DNA of 64,000 nucleotides from Sphingobium sp. BYY-5 (GCF_022758885.1 NZ_JALEBH010000002.1:914501-978500); one strand, 5' to 3'. Counted from the first letter of the stretch, positions 1 to 8,805 are shown. Numbers and translations are program-made. The notes: generated by a model not told the origin, from the sequence alone.

Positions 1-67
1 CGGACGCACCACTGCCCCCGGCAAGCAGCGCAAAGGACAGGGCCAGCAAAGACGATAACCGAAGCAT
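1..67 (-). CDS. Partial secreted protein (N-terminus only)
   Basis: Only the first 22 codons lie in the window; the gene continues beyond base 1. The start codon is at 67 on the minus strand. The visible residues begin MLRLSSLLALSFALLAGG, a short basic start followed by a hydrophobic stretch, as in a Sec signal peptide. It is divergent from the TonB receptor that starts at 147, so the two may share a regulatory region. Function cannot be judged. Confidence 0.6.
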   Translation of the reverse strand, partial: MLRLSSLLALSFALLAGGSGAS

Positions 68-93
68 GAGGGGCTTTCCTCCCGATCGCGAAA

Positions 94-113
94 CTATATA
101 TCGCCAGATATAG
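94..113. promoter_or_regulatory. Short inverted repeat in divergent promoter region
   Basis: CTATAT and ATATAG form a 6-bp inverted repeat separated by 8 bases, between the divergent starts at 67 and 147. A transcription factor could bind here and control the TonB receptor. The arms are short and AT-rich, so the match could be chance. Confidence 0.25.
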
Positions 114-146
114 CGAGTCGAACGACCAAAATAGGGGGAAAATCAC

Positions 147-2282
147 ATGCGTATCGCCTTGACCTGCTTATTGGCAGCAGGCTCCATCCTCGCGTCCGCC
201 GCCCATGCCCAGGATGCCGCGCCCGAAGCGAGCGATCGCTTTTCCCTTGGCCAGATCATCGTCACCGCGCCGCGCACCGAAGGGATCGGCATCGACAGCA
301 CCACACTCTCTTCCGACGCCATCTACAGCTTCAGCCGCACCGCGCTGGATGACGCCATCAACCTGATGCCCGGCGTGTCGTCCGGCAACAGCGGCGGCAC
401 GCGCAACGAAAGGCTGGTCTTCGTGCGGGGCTTCGACCGGTTCCAGGCGCCGCTTTCGATCGACGGCATTCGCGTCTACCTGCCCGCCGACAACCGGCTC
501 GACTATGGCCGCTTCCTGACCACCGACATCGCCGAAGTGCAAGTGGCGAAGGGCTATGCCTCCGTTCTGGACGGCCCCGGCGCCATGGGCGGCGCCATCA
601 ACCTGGTCACGCGCAAGCCGACCAAGGAACTGGACATCGACGTGCGTGGCACGGTCAATTTCGACAATGACACCGACTATGCCGGCTATTCGACCTCCGC
701 CATGGTCGGCACCCGCCAGGACAAATGGTATGCGCAGGCCAGCTACGCCCGCAGCTTTACCGATCATTGGAACCTGCCACACGGCTTCACCGCCCAGGTG
801 CCTTCGCTGGAGGATGGCGGCGCGCGCGATTTTTCCCGGACGCAGGATTGGCGCGTCAATGCGAAAGTCGGCTTCACCCCCAACGCCACCGACGAATATG
901 CGCTCAGCTACACCCATCAGGAAGGATCGAAGAACGCGCCGCTGCACGTCAGCGACACGGTGACGACCGCGCGTTTCTGGGACTGGCCGTCCTGGGACAT
1001 CAGCAGCATCTATTTCCTGTCGACCACGGCGCTGGGCGACCGGGCGACGCTGAAAACTCGTGCCTATTACAACAAGTTCGATTCGATCCTGCGCTCCTTC
1101 AACGACCGCAGCCAGACGACGCAGAGCCGCCCCTATGCCTTCGATTCTCCTTATGAGGATCGTGCCTGGGGCGGGTCGGCGCAACTGGATTTCGCGGCGA
1201 GCGATGCGGACACGCTGCGCCTCGCCTTCCATTATCGCCATGATCGCCATGTCGAGTTTCAGACCAGCTTCTCGACCGCCGGCGTGCCCGCTACCGAACC
1301 GCGCCAGACCCAGACCGAGGAGACCTTCTCCGCCGCGCTGGAAAATGAATTGAAACTCAGCCCCGACCTGACCTTCACGCTCGGCGGTAGCTTCGACTGG
1401 CGCAATCTCATCAGGGCGGAGGAATATGGCGCGCCGCTCGGCACGTCGGGCGCATCGGTGCTCTATAATTATCCGCGCCGCGATGCCGACACCTGGAACC
1501 TGCAGGGGCGTTTCGACTGGCGGGCGAGCGAGGCGCTCACGCTCCATGCCAGCCTCTCCTCACGCGCGCGCTTCCCCACCATCTTCGAACGGTTCAGCCA
1601 GCGTTTCAACACCGCCATCCCCAATCCCGCGCTCAAGGCCGAGCGCGCGACCAACGCGGAAATCGGCGGCAGCTGGGCGCAGGGCAAGCTGCGTCTGGAA
1701 GGCGCGCTCTTCTACAGCTGGGTCGACGATGCGATCTTCAGCGTGCTGACGCCCGCCTATCCCTGCACCGCATCGACCACGCCACCCGCCGTCGCCCGGC
1801 CCGGCTGTGCGCTCACCAATCTGACGCAAAGCCAGAATGTCGGCAGCGGCCATTATTATGGCGTGGAATTGTCGGTGTCCGCGACGCTATTGCCCGGCCT
1901 GGACGTCGGCGCCAACTATACCGGCATCAGGCGCAAGCTCGACTATGCTGCAAACCCCGCCTTCCAGCCGGTCGGCGTACCGACGCACAAGGGCTTCGTC
2001 TGGGCGGACTGGTCGCCGTTGGACAGGCTCCACATCATACCCAGCGTCGATCTGGCGTCGAACCGCTGGACGCTGTTCACCGCGACGACCGCCAGCCAGC
2101 CGCAACGCTATTACCGTACCGGCGCCTATGCGAATGCGGGCCTGCGGATCGATTATGCGCTGACCGATCATGTCGACATCGGCATCGGCGGACGTAATCT
2201 GTTCGACGATTATTACACGCTGACCGACGGCTTCCCGGAACCGGGCCGGACGCTCTTCGCCAGCCTCCGCGCGCGCTATTGA
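147..2282 (+). CDS. TonB-dependent outer-membrane receptor
   Basis: This is a 711-residue ligand-gated outer-membrane channel that would import a scarce nutrient using TonB/ExbBD energy. A signal peptide ends near AHAQDA (residues 19-24) and is followed by a TonB-box-like QIIVTAPR. A plug domain follows, with LMPGVSSG, FVRGFDR and GAINLVTRKP at about residues 75-155, then a long beta-barrel ending in the aromatic terminus RARY. The length is typical for the family. The plug resembles siderophore or metallophore receptors of the FecA/FhuE class, but the ligand cannot be read. The gene stands alone, with a hairpin just after the stop. Confidence 0.93.
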   Translation: MRIALTCLLAAGSILASAAHAQDAAPEASDRFSLGQIIVTAPRTEGIGIDSTTLSSDAIYSFSRTALDDAINLMPGVSSGNSGGTRNERLVFVRGFDRFQAPLSIDGIRVYLPADNRLDYGRFLTTDIAEVQVAKGYASVLDGPGAMGGAINLVTRKPTKELDIDVRGTVNFDNDTDYAGYSTSAMVGTRQDKWYAQASYARSFTDHWNLPHGFTAQVPSLEDGGARDFSRTQDWRVNAKVGFTPNATDEYALSYTHQEGSKNAPLHVSDTVTTARFWDWPSWDISSIYFLSTTALGDRATLKTRAYYNKFDSILRSFNDRSQTTQSRPYAFDSPYEDRAWGGSAQLDFAASDADTLRLAFHYRHDRHVEFQTSFSTAGVPATEPRQTQTEETFSAALENELKLSPDLTFTLGGSFDWRNLIRAEEYGAPLGTSGASVLYNYPRRDADTWNLQGRFDWRASEALTLHASLSSRARFPTIFERFSQRFNTAIPNPALKAERATNAEIGGSWAQGKLRLEGALFYSWVDDAIFSVLTPAYPCTASTTPPAVARPGCALTNLTQSQNVGSGHYYGVELSVSATLLPGLDVGANYTGIRRKLDYAANPAFQPVGVPTHKGFVWADWSPLDRLHIIPSVDLASNRWTLFTATTASQPQRYYRTGAYANAGLRIDYALTDHVDIGIGGRNLFDDYYTLTDGFPEPGRTLFASLRARY

Positions 2283-2293
2283 GCCTGTGCGGT

Positions 2294-2326
2294 CATCGCG
2301 GGTACCTTCCGACAGCGCCCGCGATG
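2294..2326. terminator. Hairpin between convergent genes
   Basis: CATCGCGGG and CCCGCGATG form perfect 9-bp arms 11 bases after the receptor stop and 15 bases before the SDR stop. It probably ends transcription of the receptor and perhaps of both genes. There is no clear T-tract. Confidence 0.55.
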
Positions 2327-2340
2327 GCCGGCGTGGAACC

Positions 2341-3012
2341 TTATACCCTTCCCGTCACCGGGATGAGAGCACCCGTGATTGCCCGCGCTTCCGACGACAG
2401 GAGGAAGGCCGCCACTGCCGCCAGTTCCTCCGGAGCTACCCAGCGGGCAAAATCCGCATCGGGCATGTCCCTGCGGTTGGCGGGGGTGTCGATGATGCTG
2501 GGCAACAATGCGTTCACTCGCACGCCCTCATCCTTATGCTCTTCCGCCAGTGCCTCGGTCAGACGGGCCACGCCGGATTTGGATGCGGCATAGGCGCCCA
2601 TCCCCGCGGCTGCCTTGACTGACGCCGCCGCGCCGATATTGACGATCGCTCCCTTGTTCGCCCGCAACAGGGGCAAGAGCGACCGGCTGGCGATCAGCGC
2701 CGTCCGCACATTCATGGCATAGAGCCGATCCCACGTCTCCACGCTGCCGTCCGCCACGGTTTCCCAAGCAAAGCCGCCCGCAATATTGACCAGCCCATCC
2801 AGGCGGCCCAGCTCGCTTTCGATCCGGGCAGCCGCATCGGCCATTGCCGTTTCGTCGCTCAGGTCCACGCCACCCAGCGCGAGCGCCAGTCCCGGCGTCG
2901 CGACATCGGCCAGATCGATCCCCACGACGGACCATTGCGCTGCGCGCAAATGCTCCACCACCGCACGCCCCAGGGCGCCCGCCGCCCCCGTCACTGCCAC
3001 AACGCCCTTCAT
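2341..3012 (-). CDS. Short-chain dehydrogenase/reductase (SDR)
   Basis: This is a classical SDR of 223 residues, a cytoplasmic NAD(P)-dependent oxidoreductase. The cofactor motif TGAAGALG is at residues 8-15, the NIAGG motif near 76-80 and the catalytic YAASK near residue 145. The overall length is slightly short for the family (about 250). The substrate is not evident. It lies just left of the mandelate-type island on the opposite strand. Its upstream region (3085-3102) holds only a poor, one-sided match to the operator palindrome of that island, so membership of the same regulon is unproven. Confidence 0.88.
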   Translation of the reverse strand: MKGVVAVTGAAGALGRAVVEHLRAAQWSVVGIDLADVATPGLALALGGVDLSDETAMADAAARIESELGRLDGLVNIAGGFAWETVADGSVETWDRLYAMNVRTALIASRSLLPLLRANKGAIVNIGAAASVKAAAGMGAYAASKSGVARLTEALAEEHKDEGVRVNALLPSIIDTPANRRDMPDADFARWVAPEELAAVAAFLLSSEARAITGALIPVTGRV

Positions 3013-3508
3013 CGCCTTCTCCTTTTCCCGACAGCTGGAGGAAGGACGGCTGCGCCACCCCCCTGCCCTGCCGACTAGTCGATTGATTTTGATATTCGAG
3101 AGCTACCTAGCCTCAAGCGGTATCGAGTGTCAGAAGAGCTTTCGGCCGGGCGACCTAAGCGATTGATTTCGCAGCAAAATCATAAACTTAAGAATTCGCC
3201 ATGGGCAGCATTAGCATGCTTTCAATTCGTGGAATAGGCTGGACGGCGATGGACGTAGTGATTTGAGTGCTCGTGCGGTCCAGTGCATCTGATCTTGGGA
3301 CATTCGCGACAGTCAGCTTCTGAACACAAATCTGCGAATGCGGCCGTTCCGCTATCATCATGTCTGCGATCGGAACTACTTTCGGTTTGGGCGTCCGCAG
3401 AATACAGCTCCGCTTTCCCGGTTTGAAACTCAGGGACGAAAGTGCTCCAGATGGCTCGCTTCTGCAGTTTCCATAGCCCGTGCCTTGCATCCGCCCATGA
3501 GTTGCTTT
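3013..3508. other. Intergenic region without a supported gene
   Basis: About 500 bases separate the SDR start from the first island operator. Base composition is visibly lower in GC than the flanking genes. Overlapping open frames on the minus strand (up to 160 codons, 3222-3704) have no Shine-Dalgarno, no recognisable motif and atypical composition, so I do not call them. A short direct repeat CGATTGATTT occurs near 3080 and 3159. The stretch may be a degenerate remnant of transferred DNA. Confidence 0.5.
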
Positions 3509-3526
3509 TAGTTTGATATCCAACTA
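3509..3526. promoter_or_regulatory. Candidate MarR operator, mdl promoter
   Basis: TAGTTTGATATCCAACTA is a near-perfect 18-bp palindrome (16 of 18 positions symmetric) upstream of the decarboxylase and mandelate dehydrogenase genes. Related palindromes lie at 7305-7322 and 16602-16619, each before a gene of the same catabolic island. The size and symmetry suit a MarR dimer, and a marR gene lies at 6597-7091. This site is 226 bases before the first start codon, further than at the other two promoters, leaving a long leader. Confidence 0.7.
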
Positions 3527-3752
3527 GTATGACTCGGGAGAAGAAGCAAACGGGGGAATTGATGCCGTCGCCAGGGTCCGTGTCGCTGCGATTTGCCTTG
3601 GGTGACGGGCCGTCACCGCGCGATTCCACCCGGCCTAGGCGGACAAAAGGCGGTATCCTCTGCGACCACCCCTTCCTGTCCCGTCTCACACTCGGCCAAC
3701 TCAATGAATTCGCCCCTCGTGCCGATGCACAAATAGAAAGTTCGTTTTAATC

Positions 3753-5465
3753 ATGTATACGACATCGAGCGCTTTTCTGGACGCACTGATCGAACATGGC
3801 GTTTCGTATATCTTCGCCAATCTTGGCAGCGATCATCCTGCGTTGGTGGAAGCCATCGCGGAGGCGCGCGCGCAGGGGCGAAAAATCCCCGAGGTCGTGA
3901 CTTGTCCCAATGAAATGGTCGGCATGAGCGTCGCGCACGGTTTCTGGCAGACTAGCGGTGAGCCACAGGCCGTAGTGGTGCATGTCGAATGCGGCACCCA
4001 GGCCTTGGCCGGCGCGGTGCATAATGCGGCCAAGGGCCGGGCGCCGATGCTGATCTTCGCCGGCGCGTCGCCCTTTACCCAAGAAGGCGAGCTTAAAGGA
4101 AGCCGGAACGAGTTCATCCAGTGGATACAGGATGTGCACGACCAGCGCGGCCTTGTTCGGGGCTATATGCGCTATGACAGCGAAATCCGCACCGGCCGGA
4201 ATGTCAAGGATCTGGTCCACAGAGCCTTCCAATTCGCCCAGTCGGAACCCCAAGGGCCCGTCTATTTGATGGGCGCGCGCGAAGTGATGGAGGAGGAGGT
4301 CGAGCCGAAAGCCGACCAGTCGGCAGCCTGGCGCCCGATCGAGCCCGCCGCGCTCACGCCCGAAGCCCTTGACGACATCGGCCGCGCCCTGCTGACGGCC
4401 AGACGCCCCCTGATTGTCACCTCTTTTGCGGGACGCGATCCCGCAGCGGTGCCTGCGCTCGTCAGGCTGTGCGACGCGCTGGGGATAGGCGTTCTGGAAT
4501 CCGTGCCCAATGCGATGAATTTTCCGCACGATCACCCCCTCTATCTGGGCAATCAATGGAACCAGCCGGTCCAGAATGCGGACCTCGCCGAAGCCGACGT
4601 CGTCCTGGTGATCGACAGCGACGTGCCCTGGATCCCCACCGTGTCGCGCCCTTCGCCCTCCGCGCGTATCTTCCACATCGACGTCGATCCGCTCAAGGAG
4701 CAGATGCCGCTATGGCACGTCCCGGCGCAGCGCGTCTGCCGCGCCCAGGCGGCCACGGCATTGGGCCAGCTCTCTGCATGGCTGGAGGGTCAATCCATCG
4801 ATCCGGCGCAAGTAGAAGACCGGAAGATGCATTATGCGGCGCGTCATGCCGACCGCGACCGGGCGCTGGCGGAACTGGAGGCCGCGCCTGTCGGCAAGAT
4901 CACGCCGGAATATTTCCTGTCCCGGCTGCGCGCCGCGCAGGATGACAGCATGATTTTCGTGAACGAGGCCATTTCCAACTATCCCAACGTCTTCAACCAC
5001 CTGTCGCTCAATCGACCGGGCGCTATTCACACCAGCGGCGGCGGCTCGCTCGGTTGGAACGGCGGCGCCGCCATCGGCGTGAAGCTCGCACGTCCGGACG
5101 CCACCGTGGTCGCCCTGACGGGAGACGGGTCCTTCATGTTCACCGTACCCAGCTCCGTCCACTGGATGGCGCGCCGGTACGAAGCGCCGTTCGTCCAGAT
5201 CATCTTCAACAACCGGGGCTGGAAATCGCCCAAGCTCTCCACCCTCGCCGTCCATCCCGAAGGATATGCGGCGCACGCCGAAAGTCTCGACACCTCCTTC
5301 GACCCCGCCCCGGATTATGTCGGGATCGCGACAGCCGCCGGCAATGGATGGGGTCGGCAGATCAAGGATCCTGCGGAAATAGACAGCGCCATCGCCGAGG
5401 CTTTGCGGGTCGTGAGAGAAGAGCGTAAATGCGCCATATTGGACGTCTGGCTGGATCATCACTGA
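3753..5465 (+). CDS. ThDP-dependent decarboxylase, benzoylformate decarboxylase-like
   Basis: This 570-residue thiamine-diphosphate enzyme has the usual PYR, central and PP domains. The PP-domain ThDP/Mg motif is GDGSFMF at residues 457-463 followed by FNN at about 485-487. Glu54 in CPNEM is the probable cofactor-activating Glu. Ser26 in LGSD and His77 in VVHVECG align by eye with catalytic Ser26 and His70 of Pseudomonas putida benzoylformate decarboxylase (MdlC). Overall it is clearly divergent from MdlC and could be annotated as acetolactate-synthase-like. The next gene is mandelate dehydrogenase, starting 2 bases after this stop, so conversion of benzoylformate (or a ring-substituted analogue) to benzaldehyde is the best inference. 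The Shine-Dalgarno before 3753 is weak. Confidence 0.8.
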   Translation: MYTTSSAFLDALIEHGVSYIFANLGSDHPALVEAIAEARAQGRKIPEVVTCPNEMVGMSVAHGFWQTSGEPQAVVVHVECGTQALAGAVHNAAKGRAPMLIFAGASPFTQEGELKGSRNEFIQWIQDVHDQRGLVRGYMRYDSEIRTGRNVKDLVHRAFQFAQSEPQGPVYLMGAREVMEEEVEPKADQSAAWRPIEPAALTPEALDDIGRALLTARRPLIVTSFAGRDPAAVPALVRLCDALGIGVLESVPNAMNFPHDHPLYLGNQWNQPVQNADLAEADVVLVIDSDVPWIPTVSRPSPSARIFHIDVDPLKEQMPLWHVPAQRVCRAQAATALGQLSAWLEGQSIDPAQVEDRKMHYAARHADRDRALAELEAAPVGKITPEYFLSRLRAAQDDSMIFVNEAISNYPNVFNHLSLNRPGAIHTSGGGSLGWNGGAAIGVKLARPDATVVALTGDGSFMFTVPSSVHWMARRYEAPFVQIIFNNRGWKSPKLSTLAVHPEGYAAHAESLDTSFDPAPDYVGIATAAGNGWGRQIKDPAEIDSAIAEALRVVREERKCAILDVWLDHH

Positions 5466-5467
5466 AG

Positions 5468-6580
5468 ATGAAGCGAGGGCTGTTCACGATCGAGGATTAT
5501 CGACGCGAGGCGCGGCGGCGCCTGCCCCATATGGTTTTCGATTATCTTGAAGGCGGCGCGGGCGACGAACGCGGGCTAGAACGGAACATTGCGGCCTTTT
5601 CGCGAACGCTGCTTCAACCGAGACGACTGGTCGACGTGTCCCTCCGCAACCAGTCGGTGGCGCCGTTCGGCCACCCTTGGGCCAGCCCTTTCGCGATCGC
5701 ACCAATGGGTCTCAACTCCGCGATCTGGCCGGGCGGTGACCTGATCCTCGCCAGGGCCGCTGCCCGGGCGGGCATCCCCTTCTGCCTGTCGACCGCGGCC
5801 AACGCCACGGTCGAAGAAATCGCCGCAGCGACGGACGGGGAATTGTGGTTTCAACTCTATGTGGTCCAGAGATCGCTGGCGGACCAGCTGGTGCGTCGCG
5901 CCGAGGCGGCGGGATGCACCACGCTTGTCCTGACCGTCGATGTCGCCACAAATGGCGACCGGATAAGGGACAAACGATCGGGGTTCGGCATTCCGTTCCA
6001 CTATTCGCCGCGGATCATCTGGGATGCGGCGACCCATCCCCGATGGTCCGTGGCGCAGCTGATGCACGGCTTTCCCCAACTAGCGCATTTTGCAGGGGGA
6101 TCGAATGATATCGAGGCGCAGGCGGCGCTGATGTCGAGGCAGATGGACGCCAGTTTCGACTGGGATGCGCTCAGCCGTTTGCGCGACCTGTGGAAGGGCA
6201 CCCTGCTGGTCAAGGGCATCATGCGGAGCGACGATGCGGCGCAATGCGAGGCACGCGGCGTCGATGGCCTGATCGTGTCCAACCATGGCGGTCGCCAGCT
6301 CGAAGATGTGCCCGCGACCATCGACATTCTGCCGTCGATCCGAAGCGCGTGCACTATTCCTCTGCTGATCGACAGCGGAGTGCGCAGCGGCGCGGACGTG
6401 ATCAAGGCTCTGGCCAAGGGTGCTGCCGGTGCCCTGATCGGGCGCCCGCTGCTGTACGGGCTTGCGGGGGGCGGGACGGGCGGCGTCGATGCCGTTCTTC
6501 AGATCATCCGGCAACAGGTCGACAACACGCTCGCTCTTGTCGGCCACCTGAATGCTGGCACTCTGTGTAAAGCGATATGA
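5468..6580 (+). CDS. mdlB: FMN-dependent (S)-mandelate dehydrogenase
   Basis: A 370-residue member of the FMN-dependent alpha-hydroxy acid oxidase family that would oxidise (S)-mandelate to benzoylformate. Similarity to P. putida MdlB is strong and residue-level: FDYLEGGAGDE near the N-terminus, RRLVDVS, GLNSAIWPGGD, ELWFQLYV, and the diagnostic ALMSRQMDASFDW where MdlB has the same with N for the final D. The catalytic-His motif SNHGGRQLE is at about 271-279 and the FMN phosphate region LIDSGVRSG follows. I chose the ATG at 5468, matching the family N-terminus. An in-frame ATG at 5429 inside the upstream gene has a better purine-rich leader and would add 13 residues. Translationally coupled to the decarboxylase. 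Confidence 0.9.
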   Translation: MKRGLFTIEDYRREARRRLPHMVFDYLEGGAGDERGLERNIAAFSRTLLQPRRLVDVSLRNQSVAPFGHPWASPFAIAPMGLNSAIWPGGDLILARAAARAGIPFCLSTAANATVEEIAAATDGELWFQLYVVQRSLADQLVRRAEAAGCTTLVLTVDVATNGDRIRDKRSGFGIPFHYSPRIIWDAATHPRWSVAQLMHGFPQLAHFAGGSNDIEAQAALMSRQMDASFDWDALSRLRDLWKGTLLVKGIMRSDDAAQCEARGVDGLIVSNHGGRQLEDVPATIDILPSIRSACTIPLLIDSGVRSGADVIKALAKGAAGALIGRPLLYGLAGGGTGGVDAVLQIIRQQVDNTLALVGHLNAGTLCKAI

Positions 6581-6596
6581 CAGCAAATCGGCATCC

Positions 6597-7091
6597 TCAA
6601 GGACGCTGTTTCAACTCTTCCGCCAGCTTTTTGAGTATCTGAAGGAACATCACCCGGTTGTCGCTTCCGACGATACGATCGATTTCTTTGTCATGGGCCA
6701 GGGCATGCGATTCCAGCTGCCTTAGCTGTTCCCCACCCGCTGCGCTCAGTATGAGCCGGACGTTGCGTCGATCGGTTTCGTCCCGCGTTTTTTCGACCAG
6801 TCCAGCTTTCCCGAGTTCGCGAAGCGATGCGGTCAGAGTGGATTTGTCTCTTCCCGTCGCTAGGCTGAGTTCGGTCTGGTTTATGCCGGGATTATCATTG
6901 ATGATCTTCAGGAGCGAATACCAGCCGGGCCAGATGCGCGTGTCCCCTACCATGCGCGCATAGGCGGCAAAGGATGCCTCCTGGGCAAGACGAAGATGAT
7001 ACCCAACGACGTTGTCCAGGCCGCCAGTCCCGATCACGGTCGGGACCTTGTCGCCTGCCTTTTTCTTCCCTCGTGACGAACCGCTGTTCAT
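6597..7091 (-). CDS. MarR-family transcriptional regulator
   Basis: A 164-residue winged-helix regulator. It has the MarR recognition region INQTELSLATGRDKSTLTA (about 91-109) and the wing DETDRRNVRLILSAAG (about 124-139). A strong G-rich Shine-Dalgarno sits directly before the ATG at 7091. It is convergent with mdlB and divergent from the aldehyde dehydrogenase gene, the usual position of a local MarR repressor of aromatic catabolism. The three palindromes at 3509, 7305 and 16602 are its likely targets, with ligand (mandelate, benzoylformate, aldehyde or a CoA ester) unknown. No copy of the palindrome is seen before its own start, so autoregulation is not supported. Confidence 0.92.
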   Translation of the reverse strand: MNSGSSRGKKKAGDKVPTVIGTGGLDNVVGYHLRLAQEASFAAYARMVGDTRIWPGWYSLLKIINDNPGINQTELSLATGRDKSTLTASLRELGKAGLVEKTRDETDRRNVRLILSAAGGEQLRQLESHALAHDKEIDRIVGSDNRVMFLQILKKLAEELKQRP

Positions 7092-7304
7092 TCACCCCCC
7101 CTGAGCTTCCTGTTCTTGGTGACAACCGCGCGACCAAAGCCATGCCGTATGCGCATGCATCCGATCCCACGCAAGCCCCACCACGTCGGTCATTCCTCTA
7201 GCCGCACAGGACAGCCAGGGACTTCGCGATCGATCGAGGCGACCAGATATAGCATCCCTGCCGACGCTGTCAGTCTAGCACAGCGAGCCTCGCCCGTCAG
7301 ATAT

Positions 7305-7322
7305 TGGTTTGATATAAAACTG
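7305..7322. promoter_or_regulatory. Candidate MarR operator, aldehyde dehydrogenase promoter
   Basis: TGGTTTGATATAAAACTG is the second copy of the island palindrome (12 of 18 positions symmetric, core GTTTGATATaAAAC). It ends 46 bases before the preferred start codon at 7369. The third copy is 42 bases from the MFS start, so the geometry is nearly the same at both promoters, as expected for a repressor site overlapping a promoter. Confidence 0.7.
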
Positions 7323-7368
7323 TATGGCGCTAAAAGTGCGCGGAGAGAGACGAGCCAGGAGAAGGTCG

Positions 7369-8769
7369 ATGCCTAGTTTCACCCGTATGAACCCGGTTAC
7401 CGGGGATGTCGCCTCCAATGCCGAAGCCATGACGGTGGATGCCGTCCGTGCCATCGCGGCCAATGCCGGCCGCGCCTTTCCACAATGGGCTTCGGTCGGC
7501 CCTAACGCCAGGCGCGCCATATTGAACAAGGCTGCCGACGCCCTGCTCGCCAGAGAGGACGCTTTCGTCGATGCGATGATGGGCGAAATCGGCGCAACCC
7601 GCGGCTGGGCACTGTTCAACCTGACACTGGCTGCCTCCATCGTGCGGGAAGCCGCCGCGCTCACCACGCAGATCGCGGGAGAGGTCATCCCTTCGGACAA
7701 GCCTGGGTGCCTGTCGATGGCGCTCAAGGAGCCGGTTGGCGTCATCCTGGGTATCGCGCCGTGGAACGCGCCGATCATCCTTGGGGTGCGCGCGATCGCA
7801 GTGCCGCTTGCCTGCGGCAATGCCGTGATTTTGAAGGCGAGCGAAATCTGCCCCCGTACCCATGCCCTGATCATCGAGGCTTTCGCCGAGGCAGGATTTC
7901 CCGAGGGGGCAGTCAATGTCGTCACCAACGCGCCGGAGGATGCGGGCGATGTGGTGGGCGCGCTGATCAACGCGCCGGAGGTGAAACGCATCAACTTCAC
8001 CGGATCCACCCATGTCGGGCGGATCATCGCCAAGCGTGCGGCGGAGCATCTCAAGCCCTGCCTGCTGGAACTGGGCGGAAAGGCGCCGCTGCTGGTGCTG
8101 GAGGATGCCGATCTGGATGAAGCGGTGAAGGCCGCCGCCTTCGGCGCCTTCATGAACCAGGGACAGATCTGCATGTCGACTGAGCGGATCATCGTGGTCG
8201 ATGCGGTGGCGGACGCCTTTGCCGAAAAATTCGCGACCAAGGTGCGCTCGATGCACACCGGCGATCCCCGCGAGGGCAAGACACCGCTGGGCGCTGTTGT
8301 CGACCGCAAGACCGTGGATCATGTCAATGGACTGATCGGCGATGCGGTGGAAAAGGGCGCGCGTTTGATCGTGGGCGGTGCGGCGGACAGCGTGCTGATG
8401 CCCGCCACCGTCGTGGATGGCGTCACTTCGGCGATGAACCTCTATCGGGATGAGAGCTTCGGGCCAGTCGTCGCGATGATCCGCGCCCGTGACGTCGATC
8501 ATGCCGTGGAACTCGCCAATGACAGCGAATACGGTCTTTCCGCAGCTGTGTTCACGCGCGACACTGCCATGGGGCTTTCGGTCGCGCGGCGCATCCGGTC
8601 GGGCATCTGCCATGTCAACGGGCCTACCGTGCATGACGAGGCGCAGATGCCCTTTGGCGGCGTGGGCGCCTCGGGCTATGGCCGCTTTGGCGGGCGGCAG
8701 GGCGTTGATAGCTTCACCGAGACACGCTGGATCACCGTCGAAACACAGCCCGGTCATTTTCCGATCTGA
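7369..8769 (+). CDS. Aromatic aldehyde dehydrogenase (benzaldehyde/vanillin type)
   Basis: An NAD(P)-dependent aldehyde dehydrogenase of 466 residues. Catalytic Glu234 is in LLELGGKAP and nucleophile Cys268 is in GQICMSTERI, wording typical of vanillin, salicylaldehyde and benzaldehyde dehydrogenases (LigV/XylC-like). I chose ATG 7369 because AGGAGAAGG lies at the right distance. A longer frame from 7324 would put the start directly on the operator and adds a basic, non-homologous stretch. In context it would oxidise the aldehyde released by the ThDP decarboxylase to the aromatic acid, the MdlD step. Single-gene transcript with a strong hairpin after the stop. Confidence 0.88.
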   Translation: MPSFTRMNPVTGDVASNAEAMTVDAVRAIAANAGRAFPQWASVGPNARRAILNKAADALLAREDAFVDAMMGEIGATRGWALFNLTLAASIVREAAALTTQIAGEVIPSDKPGCLSMALKEPVGVILGIAPWNAPIILGVRAIAVPLACGNAVILKASEICPRTHALIIEAFAEAGFPEGAVNVVTNAPEDAGDVVGALINAPEVKRINFTGSTHVGRIIAKRAAEHLKPCLLELGGKAPLLVLEDADLDEAVKAAAFGAFMNQGQICMSTERIIVVDAVADAFAEKFATKVRSMHTGDPREGKTPLGAVVDRKTVDHVNGLIGDAVEKGARLIVGGAADSVLMPATVVDGVTSAMNLYRDESFGPVVAMIRARDVDHAVELANDSEYGLSAAVFTRDTAMGLSVARRIRSGICHVNGPTVHDEAQMPFGGVGASGYGRFGGRQGVDSFTETRWITVETQPGHFPI

Positions 8770-8771
8770 TC

Positions 8772-8805
8772 TGATGACGGGGCGGCTGACACCGCCCCGT
8801 CATCA
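8772..8805. terminator. Strong hairpin between convergent genes
   Basis: TGATGACGGGGCGG and CCGCCCCGTCATCA form perfect 14-bp arms with a 6-base loop, right after the aldehyde dehydrogenase stop. It separates that gene from the convergent rhamnosidase gene. No T-tract follows on the plus strand. Confidence 0.7.

Noticed and set aside
168..1547. A 459-codon minus-strand frame inside the first TonB receptor
   Set aside because: Antisense shadow without motifs; the receptor has signal peptide, plug and barrel end.
3222..3704. A 160-codon minus-strand frame and overlapping 111-codon frame
   Set aside because: No ribosome site, no family motif, odd composition, and it spans the operator at 3509-3526.
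3529..3750. A 73-codon plus-strand frame between operator and decarboxylase
   Set aside because: No Shine-Dalgarno and no motif; recorded only as a possible leader under the findings.
3753..5465. Acetolactate synthase (IlvB) for the ThDP enzyme
   Set aside because: The adjoining mandelate dehydrogenase and the Ser26/His77 pattern favour an arylglyoxylate decarboxylase, and no IlvN-like small subunit gene follows.
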